64,000 bases of DNA from the NCBI GenBank assembly GCA_965153355.1, contig OZ231126.1:44144001-44208000 (forward strand), read 5' to 3'. This DNA is from Flaccisagitta enflata. Taxonomy: Eukaryota > Chaetognatha > Sagittoidea > Aphragmophora. Shown piece after piece: positions 33,746 through 44,554 of this stretch. Within the stretch, counting starts at the first letter, position 1. Each line of letters starts with the position of its first letter. The notes beneath the pieces were generated by a model. It saw only the letters and a program-made list of their open reading frames with translations. It did no database searches and was not told where the DNA came from. The position numbers and the translations under genes are program-made.

Positions 33746-34360
33746 TTCCTTTAAAAAAGACACGTTTTTGTTGATTTGATGTTTGACCTTTAACCTCATA
33801 ACAATTTGCAGTTCCCCGTCCTCTTTTTGTTATGCTGTCCGCCCCTGACTAAGGCCTTGCGGGTTTGGCCGTGAGAAGGCCGAGACTCGGTTTTAAGGCC
33901 TAACCCGAAATTCGGTTTTGCCTTCAGACTTTTTTTTCTATGATATTTTTACTACTATTTTGTTCTTTCAATCTTTCATTCATCAAATTATTTTGTATAT
34001 TTTTCTTCCTTAAATGATAATATTAGGTGTGTGTGTGTGAGATAGTCCGTCCCGTGTCTTGGGGGCGTGTCAAAACGGCCATTTATGAAGCTTGTGACAC
34101 AAAAAATGTGTCATTAACCCATGAAAAATATCGTTATGACACGGCTATTAAGCACCGTTACAAAACGATCTTTTTTTGGTGTTACAACACTTATGGCATG
34201 CCGCAGTTTTGAAACACTTTTTTGGGGGCTTTATACACGCGTTTCATACAGCTGGCATACCGATGCTAAAAAACTAAATGTAGCTACTATTTTCTTGTGT
34301 CAAGAGGCCCACTTTTTGCGTTTCTGAAACGCATAAATGTTAAGTTATATAACGACAGCA
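33746..34360. other. Unassigned
   Basis: No supported gene. 34065-34330 has repeated CATTTATG/ACACGG-like words leading into the minisatellite. Confidence 0.35.
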
Positions 34361-34361
34361 T

Positions 34362-34562
34362 TTAGTGTTTCAGAAACGGCTTTTTTGGCGTTTCAGAAAC
34401 GGCCTTTTTGGCGTTACAGAAACGGCCTTTTTAGCGTTTCAGGAACGCCATTTTTGGCGTTTCAGAAACGCCATTTTTGGCGTTTCAGAAACGCCATTTT
34501 TGGCAATTTAGAAACGCCATTTTTGGCATTTCAGAAACGCCATTTTTGGCGTTTCATAAACA
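34362..34562 (+). repeat. 23-bp minisatellite with internal palindrome
   Basis: About eight units of GCGTTTCAGAAACGCCATTT then TTG. Each unit contains the small inverted repeat GCGTTTCAGAAACGC, so the array is a row of potential hairpins. Early units read GGCC in place of GCC. Confidence 0.9.
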
Positions 34563-34684
34563 CTACAAGGTGAAGGAATGAAACACCACTTATAAGCGTT
34601 TGGTAAAAGATTGTTTTTGAAGCGCTCATTCTTATTGTAAAGGAAATGATTTGTTTTGACCAGAAAAGATAAAACAAAGCCAAT

Positions 34685-34787
34685 ACCAGTCCCTGACGGG
34701 TGGGCAGGAAATGCTTGTTTTCTCTACTTGTGCACACAGACTAACAGACAGATGGATGGACAAAGCCTCTTATACTACTCGACTCAT
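34685..34787 (+). mobile_element. CGACT-hairpin family, right half
   Basis: ACCAGTCCCTGACGGGTGGG then CAGG, GACTAACAGACAGATGGATG, CAAAGCCTCTTATACTACTC then GACTCATAAAAA. Confidence 0.7.
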
Positions 34788-35195
34788 AAAAAAAGCCGCA
34801 CTTTTAAATGGCAGATTGTCATACTGAATTTGAAAATAACTAATCAAAATCTCAGATCATTAGAAAGCTCTTGAAAAGATCTTTCATCGGGCTCTAATCT
34901 GGAAATTCTAGCTTTATTCGTTTAGAAATGGCATAAGAATGAGTAAAAACATTGCCATTTTCAGTTTGCAATCCCATTGAAAAATAAGCATTTTTGCAAA
35001 TTAGAAGATAACTTTGACAAGCTCTAGCTCCTAAACCGTTTGAGATACAGATTTGGGATTGGTCTAAAATGAAAGAAAATTTGAAAATCTTTCAAATCAC
35101 TTTTGCAAAAAAATGTTCAAATGATTTGTTTTTCTTTTCCTTCCACTCAAAATGGGGTGCGGCTTTTTTTTTAGTCGCGTAGTAGAGAAGCCAAA
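34780..35195. mobile_element. ~390-bp inverted-repeat segment (AAAAAGCCGCAC ends)
   Basis: AAAAAAAGCCGCACTTTT at 34788 is mirrored by AATGGGGTGCGGCTTTTTTT near 35152. The inverted match extends outward into CTACTCGACT and AGTCGCGTAGTAG, pieces of two opposite CGACT-family copies. The AT-rich core has no frame. A related AT-rich core occurs at about 39965-40100. Confidence 0.65.
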
Positions 35196-35206
35196 CCGCA
35201 ACTAAA

Positions 35207-35418
35207 AAGGCCAGATACAGGGCTACCCCTGTCGCGTCAGGTGGTCAGGGGCCATATTTGAGGTCAGGGGAGCATTTGGGCAGGAGCGGCTGAAAAGTAA
35301 AGTGTGATTGACGGACAAATGGATGAATGGATGAATGGATGTATGGATGGATGGATGGATGGATGGACGGACCGACAAAGTGGGGTGTAGAGTCGCGTTG
35401 CACGCGACTGAAAACGAC
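35207..35418 (+). mobile_element. CGACT-hairpin family, complete short copy
   Basis: AAGGCCAGATACAGGGCTAC, TGTCGCGTCAGGTGGTCAGG, AGCATTTGGGCAGGAGCGG, (GGAT)n/GGACGGACCGAC, AAAGTGGGGTGTAGAGTCGC then GTTGCACGCGACTGAAAA. The (GGATGAAT)n expansion at 35315-35370 lies in the tetramer zone. Confidence 0.85.
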
Positions 35419-35469
35419 TAGAATACTAAAGCGGAGGAATGCAATGGATCCTTATTTTGCTAAAGAACA

Positions 35470-35808
35470 AGGCCAGAGACATGGCTACCTAGTTGCTGCC
35501 GGAGGGCAGGGGCAGCGATAAACAAGTCATCCAAGGATTGCACATGGTCAGCGGTGCCCGATGCCACGCTTGGAGTGATCAGCTGATGAGTAAGAGCAAG
35601 GTAGCGGCCCCAAAGGGCCGATGTCTTGTGGAACATCGGACCAACGGACCAATGGACCAACAGATCAACGGACTAATGGACCAATGGACCAACAGACCAA
35701 CGAACTAACGGAATAACCGACCAACGGACCTACGGACCAACGGACAAATGGACCAACAGATGAATAAAGCCTCTCATAGAGTTGCATGTCCGCAACTTAA
35801 AAGACGCT
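35470..35808 (+). mobile_element. CGACT-hairpin element carrying a GC-hairpin module
   Basis: AAGGCCAGAGACATGGCTAC, then AAGTCATCCAAGGATTGCAC with ATGGTCAGCGGTGCCCGATG and GGTAGCGGCCCCAAAGGGCC with GATGTCTTGTGGAACATCGG. A long ACCAACGGACCAATGG tetramer zone (35640-35760) follows. The end is AAGCCTCTCATAGAGTTGCA then TGTCCGCAACTTAAAA. The nested order matches 13369-14287 without the minisatellite. Confidence 0.8.
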
Positions 35809-35830
35809 CTGCTGCGTACGTCCAGATAAC

Positions 35831-35997
35831 AAGGCCGGATACACGGCCAATACCAGTCGCGGACGGGTGGGCAGGGGCGGAAATGCGAGTTTTCACACTT
35901 TCCAACTCGATCACCACGGACCAACCAACCGACCAACCAACCGACGGACGGACGGACGGACAAAGCCTCTTATAGAATCGCTAGTCCGCGACTAAAA
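35831..35997 (+). mobile_element. CGACT-hairpin family, CTCTTATAG subtype
   Basis: AAGGCCGGATACACGGCCAA, AGTCGCGGACGGGTGGGCAG, GACCAACCAACCGACCAACC and CAAAGCCTCTTATAGAATCG then CTAGTCCGCGACTAAAAAAA. 167 bp; close to the copy at 48608. Confidence 0.9.
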
Positions 35998-36093
35998 AAA
36001 TGCTACTGTAAATCTTTTGAATGAAAAACTTTGATTTTTTGTTTTCATAGAAAAATGAAATGATTTTTTTGTTAGCTCTATCTTTACTCATTC

Positions 36094-36292
36094 TTTTTAG
36101 TCGCCTGCTACGCGACTCTACAACCCGCTTTGTCGGTCCGTCCATCTGTCCATTGGTCCGTTGGTCCGTCGCCTGTCACACTTTACTTTTTTTTTGTTTT
36201 TGCGGTCTTTGGCCTCAGTGCTCCTGCCCAAATGATGAAGCGACCTCAAATATGGCCCCTGCCCACCCGCATGCGACTAAAGTAGTAGAGTG
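36094..36292 (-). mobile_element. CGACT-hairpin family, complete short copy
   Basis: TTTTTAGTCGCCTGCTACGC then GACTCTACAACCCGCTTTGT, GTCCGTCCATCTGTCC, CAGTGCTCCTGCCCAAATGA and GGCCCCTGCCCACCCGCATG then CGAC. The outer AAGGCC end is decayed. Confidence 0.85.
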
Positions 36293-36349
36293 GGCTCAAT
36301 TTGGGCATTGGAATGAAATATAATTTCCAAGCACGTTTCATGTTCCATT

Positions 36350-36700
36350 TGAATATCAAGAGCCAAATCTCTTTGGAAAATCGATTTGGACTTGATCTAG
36401 GCACTCCATCATCAATGCTGTAGTTGCATAGAATAACTATGGAAGAAATTTCTCTCCTAACTCCAGCAATCAATTCTCTACAACTACAGCATTGATGACG
36501 GAGTGTCTAGATCAAGCCCAAATCGATTTGGACTTGATCTAGGCACTCCATCATCAATGCTGTAGTTGCATAGAATAACTATGGAAGAAATTTCTCTCCT
36601 AACTCCAGCAATCAATTCTCTACAACTACAGCATTGATGACGGAGTGTCTAGATCAAGCCCAAATCGATTTTCCAAAGAGATTGGGCTCTTAACATGCAA
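36350..36700. mobile_element. Dimeric palindromic MITE
   Basis: Terminal inverted repeats AAGAGCCAAATCTCTTTGGA then AAATCGATTTGG (from 36358) and CCCAAATCGATTTTCCAAAG then AGATTGGGCTCTT (to 36691). The interior is a palindromic unit of 142 bp repeated exactly once in tandem: TCGATTTGG is at 36381 and 36523, and the closing copy at 36665. Each unit folds on itself (GGCACTCCATCATCAATGCT against AGCATTGATGACGGAGTGTC). No protein frame. Confidence 0.9.
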
Positions 36701-37165
36701 AATTCGTTTGTTTGTCCATCCGTTTGTTCGTTTGTCCCCCCAGGCCTTCTCAGGCCTGAAGTCTGCCCTCTTGGACCTGAAATCTGCCTTCTCAGGCCTG
36801 AAATGTGCCCTCTCAGGCCTAAATCTGCCCTCTCAAGCCTGAAATTTTCCTTTCAGGCCTGAAACCTATTCTCTCAGGCTTTGAATCTGCCCTCTCAGGC
36901 CTGAAATCTGCCCTCGCAGATTCCAGGCTTGAGAGGGCAGATTTCAGGCCAGAGAGGGCAGATATTAGGCCTGAGAGGACAGATTTCAGGCCTGAGGGGG
37001 CCGGGGGGGGCGGACAGACGGACGGACGGACGGACAAACGAATGAGCAAACGAAAGTCCCCTGTGTTCTACAGGACTTCATCCCCTTTAAGGCCGCTGCC
37101 CTGCCTCTCATTCTGATTTACAAGCATGCAAAGCAGGGCAACGGGTATCGCTGACCGCTGTTTCT
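36700..37165. mobile_element. GC-hairpin family foldback with CAGGCCTGAAATC minisatellite
   Basis: GTTTGTCCATCCGTTTGTTC then CCCCCC, CTCAGGCCTGAAATCTGCCC units to 36910, then inverted GGGCAGATTTCAGGCCTGAG units, GGACGGACGGACGGACAAAC, CTGTGTTCTACAGGACTTCA and AAGGCCGCTGCCCTGCC. It ends AGGGCAACGGGTATCGCTGA then CCG. Confidence 0.85.
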
Positions 37166-37520
37166 TATGTGTGCTACGCAACTCTACACCCCGCAATGTC
37201 GGTCCATCGGTTGCTCTGTCCCCTTCTGGGCAGCGGCCCTAAAGGGGCCAATGACCCATGCTTTCACACAGGACAAATTTCTCCTCCTCCTTCTCCTCTG
37301 TCCATCCACCCCCTTCAAAGCTCATATCCTAACCTTGAGGTTCAAATCCCAACCTTCTGGCCCAAATCCTAGTCTTGAGGATCAAATACAAGGCTCAATG
37401 CCCAAATCCTAACCTTGAGGCTCAAATCCCAACCTCAAGGCTCAAATGAAAGCCACAAGGCTCCAATCCCAGCCCCGAGGCTCACATCCCAGCCTCAAGG
37501 CTCCAATCCACAGTGCTTGC
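37160..37520 (-). mobile_element. CGACT right end plus GC-hairpin and minisatellite
   Basis: TGTGCTACGCAACTCTACAC then CCCGCAATGTCGGTCC, GGGCAGCGGCCCTAAAGGGG then CCAATGACCCATGC, then 20-bp GGCTCAAATCCYAACCTTGA units to about 37510. No far end found. Confidence 0.75.
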
Positions 37521-37984
37521 AATCTGTTATTATGGACGCAGGAAGGCTAAATAGGCCAAATCGCGATCATCACCAAAATCGCTATATCACTGTTTACTAG
37601 GGGTGGGGGAAATGCACTTTAGTAAACAGATCAAGTTGCATCTCTTATATATGTTTCAACCGTATTTGGGTAAAGAAATTCATTATTTTACTCGTAGGCT
37701 TAGTCAAAAGTTAACTAGTCGGAAAAATTCCAAAAAAGTAAAAAAATTGAATTCAATCTTTGATATCAATTTTTTTTAAGAAAATTCAGAAAAGTTCGTC
37801 TTCCTTGTCCCTCTCCACCCAGGCATTTGTCCACCTACCCGTGATTCACTGTTTGATCAACAGTTTCGATCTCCTCCTCTTCTTTGTTCCGAGAAAGTTA
37901 ACTTATCCTCGATCCTCATCCCTGTTCCAAGGGATAAACAAACTCGCTCACCCACCGTTACGATCATGAGCAGCAAACCGAATC
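37521..37984. other. Unassigned
   Basis: No supported gene. Confidence 0.35.
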
Positions 37985-37986
37985 AC

Positions 37987-38299
<313 letters not shown>

Positions 38300-38391
38300 A
38301 CACATCTCTACGCGCTGGTTGATGACATCGTCGATCTGGTTGAAACCGAAGAAAACTAGTTTTGACTGGATTCGAGTGCCCAACGGTATCT

Positions 38392-38620
<229 letters not shown>

Positions 38621-38651
38621 AATAAAAACAAGCACCATGACGAAGAGCACC

Positions 38652-38654
<3 letters not shown>

Positions 38655-38728
<74 letters not shown>
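38655..38728. repeat. (CAT)n microsatellite
   Basis: About 24 CAT units, pure. Confidence 0.98.
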
Positions 38729-38729
<1 letters not shown>

Positions 38730-38744
38730 ATCATCTCAATGTTT

Positions 38745-39110
38745 GAAATCATCTATGACAACCATATACAATTTTCTTCCCTGACTTAACATTTTTTCAC
38801 CTATCATGGAACATCATGTGTCATCATATGACTTGTCATCATGATTTCTTCCGTGACTTAACATTTTTCATTTTTATCATCAATGACAACCATTTACAAT
38901 TTTCTTCCCTGACTTAACATTTTTCACCTATCATGTTACATTTTCATCATATGACTTGTCATCATGATTTCTTCCCTGACTTAACATTTTTCACCTATCA
39001 TGTTACATTGTCATCATATGACTGGTCATCATGATTTCTTCCCTGACTTAACATTTTTCACCTATCATGTAACATTGTCATCATATGACAATTATGACTT
39101 AACTTCCCTG
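38745..39110 (+). repeat. ~67-bp tandem repeat, four to five units
   Basis: TTCTTCCCTGACTTAACATT, TTTCACCTATCATG and GTCATCATATGACTTGTCAT recur near 38770, 38850, 38900, 38970 and 39040, with shortened units between. CATCATATGACTTG is repeated within. Confidence 0.85.
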
Positions 39111-39174
39111 CTACTTTTCATTATATGCTAGTCATATGAAAATCTCTTCTCTGACTCTTTTCTTTTTTTTGTAG

Positions 39175-39295
39175 GGAATAGGGGGCGCTTATTATTCTCG
39201 CGCTTATGGGTGTAGGGCGCTTATGTTTCTCGCGCTTACCATTCCGAAGCTTTTGTTTCTCGCGCTTCCACTGAGGCGCTTATTATTCCGGTACC
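39175..39295 (+). repeat. ~30-bp GCGCTTATTATTCTCG repeat
   Basis: GGCGCTTATTATTCTCGCGC, GGCGCTTATGTTTCTCGCGC, CGAAGCTTTTGTTTCTCGCG and GAGGCGCTTATTATTCC are four degenerate units. Confidence 0.75.
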
Positions 39296-39595
39296 CAAAA
39301 TCATACCCGAAAAACAATCATTCATAAAACATGCTGAGGCTTAATTTGTATATGATAATAAACTGAACTCTTAAAAGAATTGCACGGCTACGCACGGTCC
39401 AAAACCGACAGAAACCGACTCCCTAGCATCTACTGATAGGGTTCATATACCCCTGATGATGTGCAGCGAGGTGGAAGATTTGTCAAAATCGCTTGGAAGA
39501 TGATATGCTCAATCCGGAAAATTGCAAAGAAGTCCAACTTTTGCATTAAATACGAGCAGCTGGGAGAGGAAGGGGGCTGGGAGGGGAAGGGGTAT
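39296..39595. other. Unassigned
   Basis: No supported feature. Confidence 0.35.
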
Positions 39596-39604
39596 AGAGT
39601 ACTA

Positions 39605-39800
39605 TGAAGAAGAGGAGGAGGAACAAGGAAGAGAAAAAGAAGAAGAAGAAGAAGAAGAAAAAGAAGAAGAAGAAGAAGAAGAAGAAGAAGAAGAAGAAGA
39701 AGAAGACTGAAAAACCGACAGTTTGTCAAAAAATAAGACAGATAGCCAGTCATACATACAGGCAAACCAATAGACAGGGTGACGAAGAAGCAAGTAAGAG

Positions 39801-39834
<34 letters not shown>

Positions 39835-39850
39835 AATCTTAGAGGAGGAG
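39605..39850. repeat. (GAA)n and (ACAG)n
   Basis: GAA triplets at about 39629-39706; ACAG tetramers at 39799-39834. Confidence 0.97.
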
Positions 39851-40520
39851 AAGAATAACGAGGCACAGAAAGAAAGGAAAAAAGAAAAAAAAAAACCTAA
39901 TTCACATTCACCTTCATATAACCATGGCCAAAAAAAAAGTAGATGCTCAATTTTTATCCTTTAATTGAAAACCAGTCACACTTTTTGCTTGAAATCTATG
40001 AGTTTTTTAAAAACTCTGCAAATCTAGACCAAGCAGAAATTTGTGACTCAAGTCGTTTAGAAATGACATAAGATTGAAGTTCAACACTCATTTTTCAAAA
40101 TGCCAAAAAGAGCAGATTTCATCATCCTTGAACAAGGCACTATCTTATTTACTTTTTCTGTAGAAGGAAGTAATGAAATAAATGGAATAAGATTTAAGGT
40201 AAAAATGAAGTATTTTTAATTCTCTACAAGATGAAACCAAGCAAAATTCTTGATTCCGCTTCGTTTAAAGGCTGTATTAATTCAAAGTTGGTTACTCTAA
40301 AAACATTTCTAAACATATTCGACATTTTTGAGTAGTTGTCTTTAGAATATCATAACTTCTACAATTTTAAAGCTAGAATGTTCAGAAAGAGCTCAAATGA
40401 AAGATCTTTTGAAGCTCTTTAAAACCATTATAGATTTTAAGGGTTTACCATTTTTAGTTACCAAGCAATCAACAATCAAAACATTGCGTCTACTTTTTTT
40501 TTGGCCATGGTTACTCATAC
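39851..40520. other. AT-rich, related to the 34.8-35.1 kb core
   Basis: GTCACACTTTTTGCTTGAAA and TCGTTTAGAAATGACATAAG resemble the core of the inverted-repeat segment at 34780. No gene. Confidence 0.4.
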
Positions 40521-40525
40521 CCTCT

Positions 40526-40528
40526 CTG

Positions 40529-40604
<76 letters not shown>

Positions 40605-40647
40605 TTTTCTTTCTTTCTTTCTTTCTTTCTTTTTTTTTCTCTTTCTT

Positions 40648-40734
<87 letters not shown>

Positions 40735-40738
40735 CTGT
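40526..40738. repeat. (CTTT)n then (CT)n
   Basis: CTTT tetramers at 40526-40652, CT dinucleotides at 40653-40728. Confidence 0.97.
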
Positions 40739-41010
40739 CGCTCAGCCGAAGGGTAAGAATATGAATATGAATCGTAGAGGGAGATGTCCACCTGGATGTC
40801 TGAGATTTTTTTTTTTTTTTTTGTCTGAGATTTTTTTCGTGACCAGGAGCGAGAAGGTTGTCTTTCAAACCTATGGAAAATATCTGACCTGGTCGAGAGC
40901 ATGTACTGATGTACAACGACGACAATAGCGACCACGCAAACATCGACGACGAACAATTGACTGAAATCTGATTGATCTTTTCTTTTTTTCTCATATTCTT
41001 TCCTATAGAC

Positions 41011-41011
41011 A

Positions 41012-41102
<91 letters not shown>

Positions 41103-41119
41103 AGCGTTGGTGTTGTTGT

Positions 41120-41214
<95 letters not shown>

Positions 41215-41217
41215 AGT
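41011..41217. repeat. Two (GTT)n blocks
   Basis: GTT triplets at 41011-41102 and about 41112-41213, separated by AGCGTTGGTGTTGTTTG. Poly-Val/Leu/Asn/Thr frames are artefacts. Confidence 0.98.
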
Positions 41218-41310
41218 GCTGTTGTTTTCAATGTAACGATTATTGTTGTTGCTCTTTTTCTCTTTCTTCTTCACTCTTTCTGGAACGATCATATTTCTAT
41301 TTCTGTTGTA

Positions 41311-41372
<62 letters not shown>

Positions 41373-41373
41373 T
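41311..41373. repeat. (GTC)n microsatellite
   Basis: About 21 GTC units, CpG-rich. Confidence 0.98.
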
Positions 41374-41785
41374 GTTTACCTTATCATCATCGTCAGTGTT
41401 ACATACCTTCTGACGTTATAATTTTCTTTTGTTATTTGGTTACGTTACTCCTCGCACTGTCTATCAAAAGTGTAATTTTCAGCGCTCAAAAATCAAAATG
41501 CTTCTTTGATGAATATGCAATACCTAACCATTTAAAAGATTATGAACTTTATTATCTTGTAACCTAGATTATGAAAAGTAACGGTAGGTTTGTTGCTAGG
41601 GTTAGCATATTATCTTTTTTGCCTCTCTTTGGAAGATGAACTCACTCACAAAGCTTCATGCGTCGAAAAAAACAGATTGCAAGCACTGTGCAATCCCACC
41701 CTCAAGGCTCAAATCCCAGCCTGGAGGCTCCAGCACTGCAGATTATGGAGTAGCGGGTAGCGCCGCTACTTGGCAGGACAAAGGG
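41374..41785. other. Unassigned
   Basis: Two 20-bp minisatellite units (AAGGCTCAAATCCCAGCCTG) near 41704-41730. No gene. Confidence 0.4.
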
Positions 41786-41839
41786 CGTGTCAGCAGCTAT
41801 CGGCAGATGGAGAAAAAATAGCAGCCCAAACGCAGTAAG

Positions 41840-42400
41840 TGGTCAGCGGTACCCGTGCCCTGCTTGAGTAGTGTGTGACTTAAGTTGAGGGGGAGCAGGG
41901 CAGCGGCCCCAAATGGGACGAAGTCCTGAAGAACTCAGGGGGAATCTGTCCGTCCGTCCGTCCATCAGTCCGTTTGTCCCCCCCTGCCCCATCCTCATGG
42001 CTTTGTCTCCTTTGGGGCCTATTCTGACTCAAATTCTGCTAAATAGCCCAAATCCAAGCAATATGGCCCAAAGCTAGGCAAAATGGCCCAAATCCAAGCA
42101 AAATAGCCCAAATCTGGTCAGAATCTAGGTATTGGAGGCACCAATATGGGTCTAATTGGCCAAAATTATGGACCCCAGGCCAGAACTGGGGTTTTCAGGC
42201 AAGATTTGGGCCATTTTGCTTGAATTTGGGCTATTTAGCAGAATTTGGGTCAGAATAGGCCCCAAAGGAGACGAAGCCCTGAGGATGGGCAGGGGGGACG
42301 GACAGAAGGACGGACATACGGAGGGACAGATTCCCCCTGTGTTCTACAGGACTTCGTCCCCTTCGGAGCTGCTGCCCTAAAGAGAGAACAGGTCGCCCAA
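41840..42400. mobile_element. GC-hairpin foldback, ~500 bp
   Basis: GTGGTCAGCGGTACCCGTGC, GGGCAGCGGCCCCAAATGGG then ACGAAGTCCTGAAGAACTCA, and GTCCGTCCGTCCGTCC. The arms meet near 42150, one holding CCCAAATCCAAGCAAAATRG, the other TTTTGCTTGAATTTGGGCTA. They mirror out to GGACGGACAGAAGGACGGAC, TGTGTTCTACAGGACTTCGT and CCCCTTCGGAGCTGCTGCCC. Confidence 0.85.
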
Positions 42401-43872
42401 GGGCAATATGTGGTCAGTGATACCCGTTGCCCTGCTTTGAGTGATTGTGAATTGGAGTGAGGGGAAGCAGGGCAGCGGCCCCGAAGGGGACGATGTCCTG
42501 TAGAACACAGGGGGAATTTTGTTTTTCCTGCCTCAAGAAGGGGATGAGATGCTGACTGAAGGCCTTCAAGAGCCTTAACTGAGGTCTAAGAAGGCTAATG
42601 TAAGGCGTGAGAGTGTCAATTGGACACTTGAGATAGCTGGCCCTGAGAATTTGGATTTGAGGCCTGAGCGGCTTGATTTGAGACCTGAGAGGCTCGATTT
42701 GAGGGCTGGGAGGCTGGATTTGAGACCTGAGAGGCTGGATTTGAGACCTGAGAGGCTGGATTTGAGGCCTGAGAGGCTGGATTTGAGACCTGAGAGGCTG
42801 GATTTGAGGCCTGAGAGGCTAGATTTGAGGCCTGAGAGGCTGGATTTGAGACCCAGAGGTTGACTGAGGCCTGAGAGGTTGGATTTGAGGCCTGAGAGGT
42901 TGATTGAGGCCTGAGAGGTTGGATTGTGCCTGAGAGTTGGATTGAGGCCTGAGAGGTTTGGATTAAGGCCTGAGAGGCTGGATTTGAGGCCTGAGAGGCT
43001 GATTTGGAGGCCTGAGAGGCTGAATTTGAGGCCTGAGAGGCTGGATTTGAAGCCTGAGAGGTCAGATTTTAGGCCCGAGAGATCAGATTTGAGGCTCGAG
43101 AGGTCAGATTTGAGGCCTGAAGGGCCCAATGAAGGGGGGGGACAAACAAACAGACGGACAGACGAACGAACGAACGAACGAACGACCTGAGAGGCTCGAT
43201 TTGAGGGCTGGGAGGCTGGATTTGAGACCTGAGAGGCTGGATTTGAGACCTGAGAGGCTGGATTTGAGGCCTGAGAGGCTGGATTTGAGACCTGAGAGGC
43301 TGGATTTGAGGCCTGAGAGGCTAGATTTGAGACCTGAGAGGCTGGATTTGAGACCTGAGAGGCTGGACTTGAGGCCTGAGAGGCTGGATTTGAGGCCTGA
43401 GAGGCTGGATTTGAGGCCTGAGAGGCTGGATTTAGGGCCTGAGAGCTGGATTTGAGGCCCGAGAGGTTGATTGGCGCCCGAGAGGCTGGATTTGAGGCCT
43501 GAGAGGCTGGGATTTGAGGCCTGAGAGGTTGAATTTGAGGCCTGAGAGGCTGAATTTGAAGCCTGAGAGGTCAGATTTTAGGCCCGAGAGATCAGATTTG
43601 AGGCTCGAGAGGTCAGATTGGAGGCCTTAAAATCTAGATGCAAAATAGGATGAAAAACTATCAATTCTGGATTTTTTCAAAAGGCGCCACAAAAAAGATT
43701 TCTTTGAAGCTAGAACCTTGTTCAGAAAGTCCATCCTGAGTATAAATAAGCGAAAAATTGAGAGTAATACTAAAAGCCACCTGGCGGTAGTTTGAACAAA
43801 CGAATGAACGAACGAAAGTCCCCTGTGTTCTACAGGACATCGTCCCCTTCGGGGCTGCTGCCCAAAAAAAGA
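42400..43872. mobile_element. GC-hairpin element with a large 21-bp minisatellite
   Basis: Left end GTGGTCAGTGATACCCGTTG, GGGCAGCGGCCCCGAAGGGG then ACGATGTCCTGTAGAACACA. Core 42650-43620 has about 45 units of GGCCTGAGAGGCTGGATTTG plus A. Right end CTGTGTTCTACAGGACATCG then TCCCCTTCGGGGCTGCTGCC. Since 21 is a multiple of 3, one frame reads an open heptad repeat (RPERLDL). This is a repeat, not a recognised protein. Confidence 0.85.
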
Positions 43873-44078
43873 GAAAATGGAGAGGCAGAAGATGATGAAA
43901 GCTTATATTTCATTAAAATATAAGGCAACAAGGACAACAATGAGCTCAGCAGATTATCAGGTTGATAAATAGCGTTTAGAAAAAACGGTACAATGCCTGA
44001 TACAGATCACAGCTCAATGTGACATAAATGAATAAAATGTACGCAAGTGTAACGTAACACTTTGAATAAAAGATCGGT

Positions 44079-44552
44079 TTAGAAGCGAACTTTAAGCGGA
44101 GCAGGACTATTCCACGACGGCTCATTACGTGCTGAAAACAAACTATAGGACGCAAGAAGCGAGGCCTTTGAACAAATAGAAATCATAGACTTAGTAATTG
44201 ATTTCGCATCAATGCAACACTTGAACAACAGTGCCTTTATACGCGCGCGATTTGCCGGGGTTACAAGGCCTCTGGCAGAAATTTCAACAGAAAACAATGA
44301 AACAGAATAGTTCCGTGAAAGGTCAGTTACTAACGCAGAATACTTCTCCTCTTTAAATTCATGGCTCCGATTAATATTTCTGTCCCAAGGACACGTCAGC
44401 TCAAAAATCACGATAGAGGACAGAGATTCGTTTATAAGACACATGTCAGGCTTGTAAGCCGTGACCAAAACATGCGGTGGGATGGTTCCACCATGCGGAG
44501 CCTGCATGCCAGGTAAATCGGAAAATAAGGCAAAACCGTCAATCAATTTAGG
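44079..44552 (-). pseudogene. Retrotransposon C-terminal nuclease-like domain, fragment
   Basis: The minus-strand frame, from about 44552 down to the stop at 44079, reads RPKLIDGFALFSDLPGMQ, then TIPPHVLVTAYKPDMCLINE, IVIFELTCPWDRNI and HEFKEEKYSALVTDL. The P-D...E-L-T pattern with following K-Y resembles PD-(D/E)xK-like domains found at the C-termini of some invertebrate LINE-type proteins. I base this on remembered family patterns, not a search. The fragment (about 155 residues) has no RT motifs. Upstream the frame runs directly into GC-hairpin repeat sequence (GTACCGCTGACCATCTAAT, reversed), so the gene was cut by, or captured in, a repeat. Confidence 0.55.
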
Positions 44553-44554
44553 AC

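Noticed and set aside
34362-34562. CRISPR-like array of short palindromic repeats
   Set aside because: Units follow each other without distinct spacers and the context is clearly eukaryotic. It is a minisatellite.
40515-41231. Poly-Thr/Asn frame of 238 codons
   Set aside because: Translation of (GTT)n and (CTTT)n tracts.
42651-43455. Long frames encoding (RPERLDL)n heptads as a repeat protein
   Set aside because: Explained by the 21-bp minisatellite inside a GC-hairpin element. No start context, splice sites or non-repeat domain.
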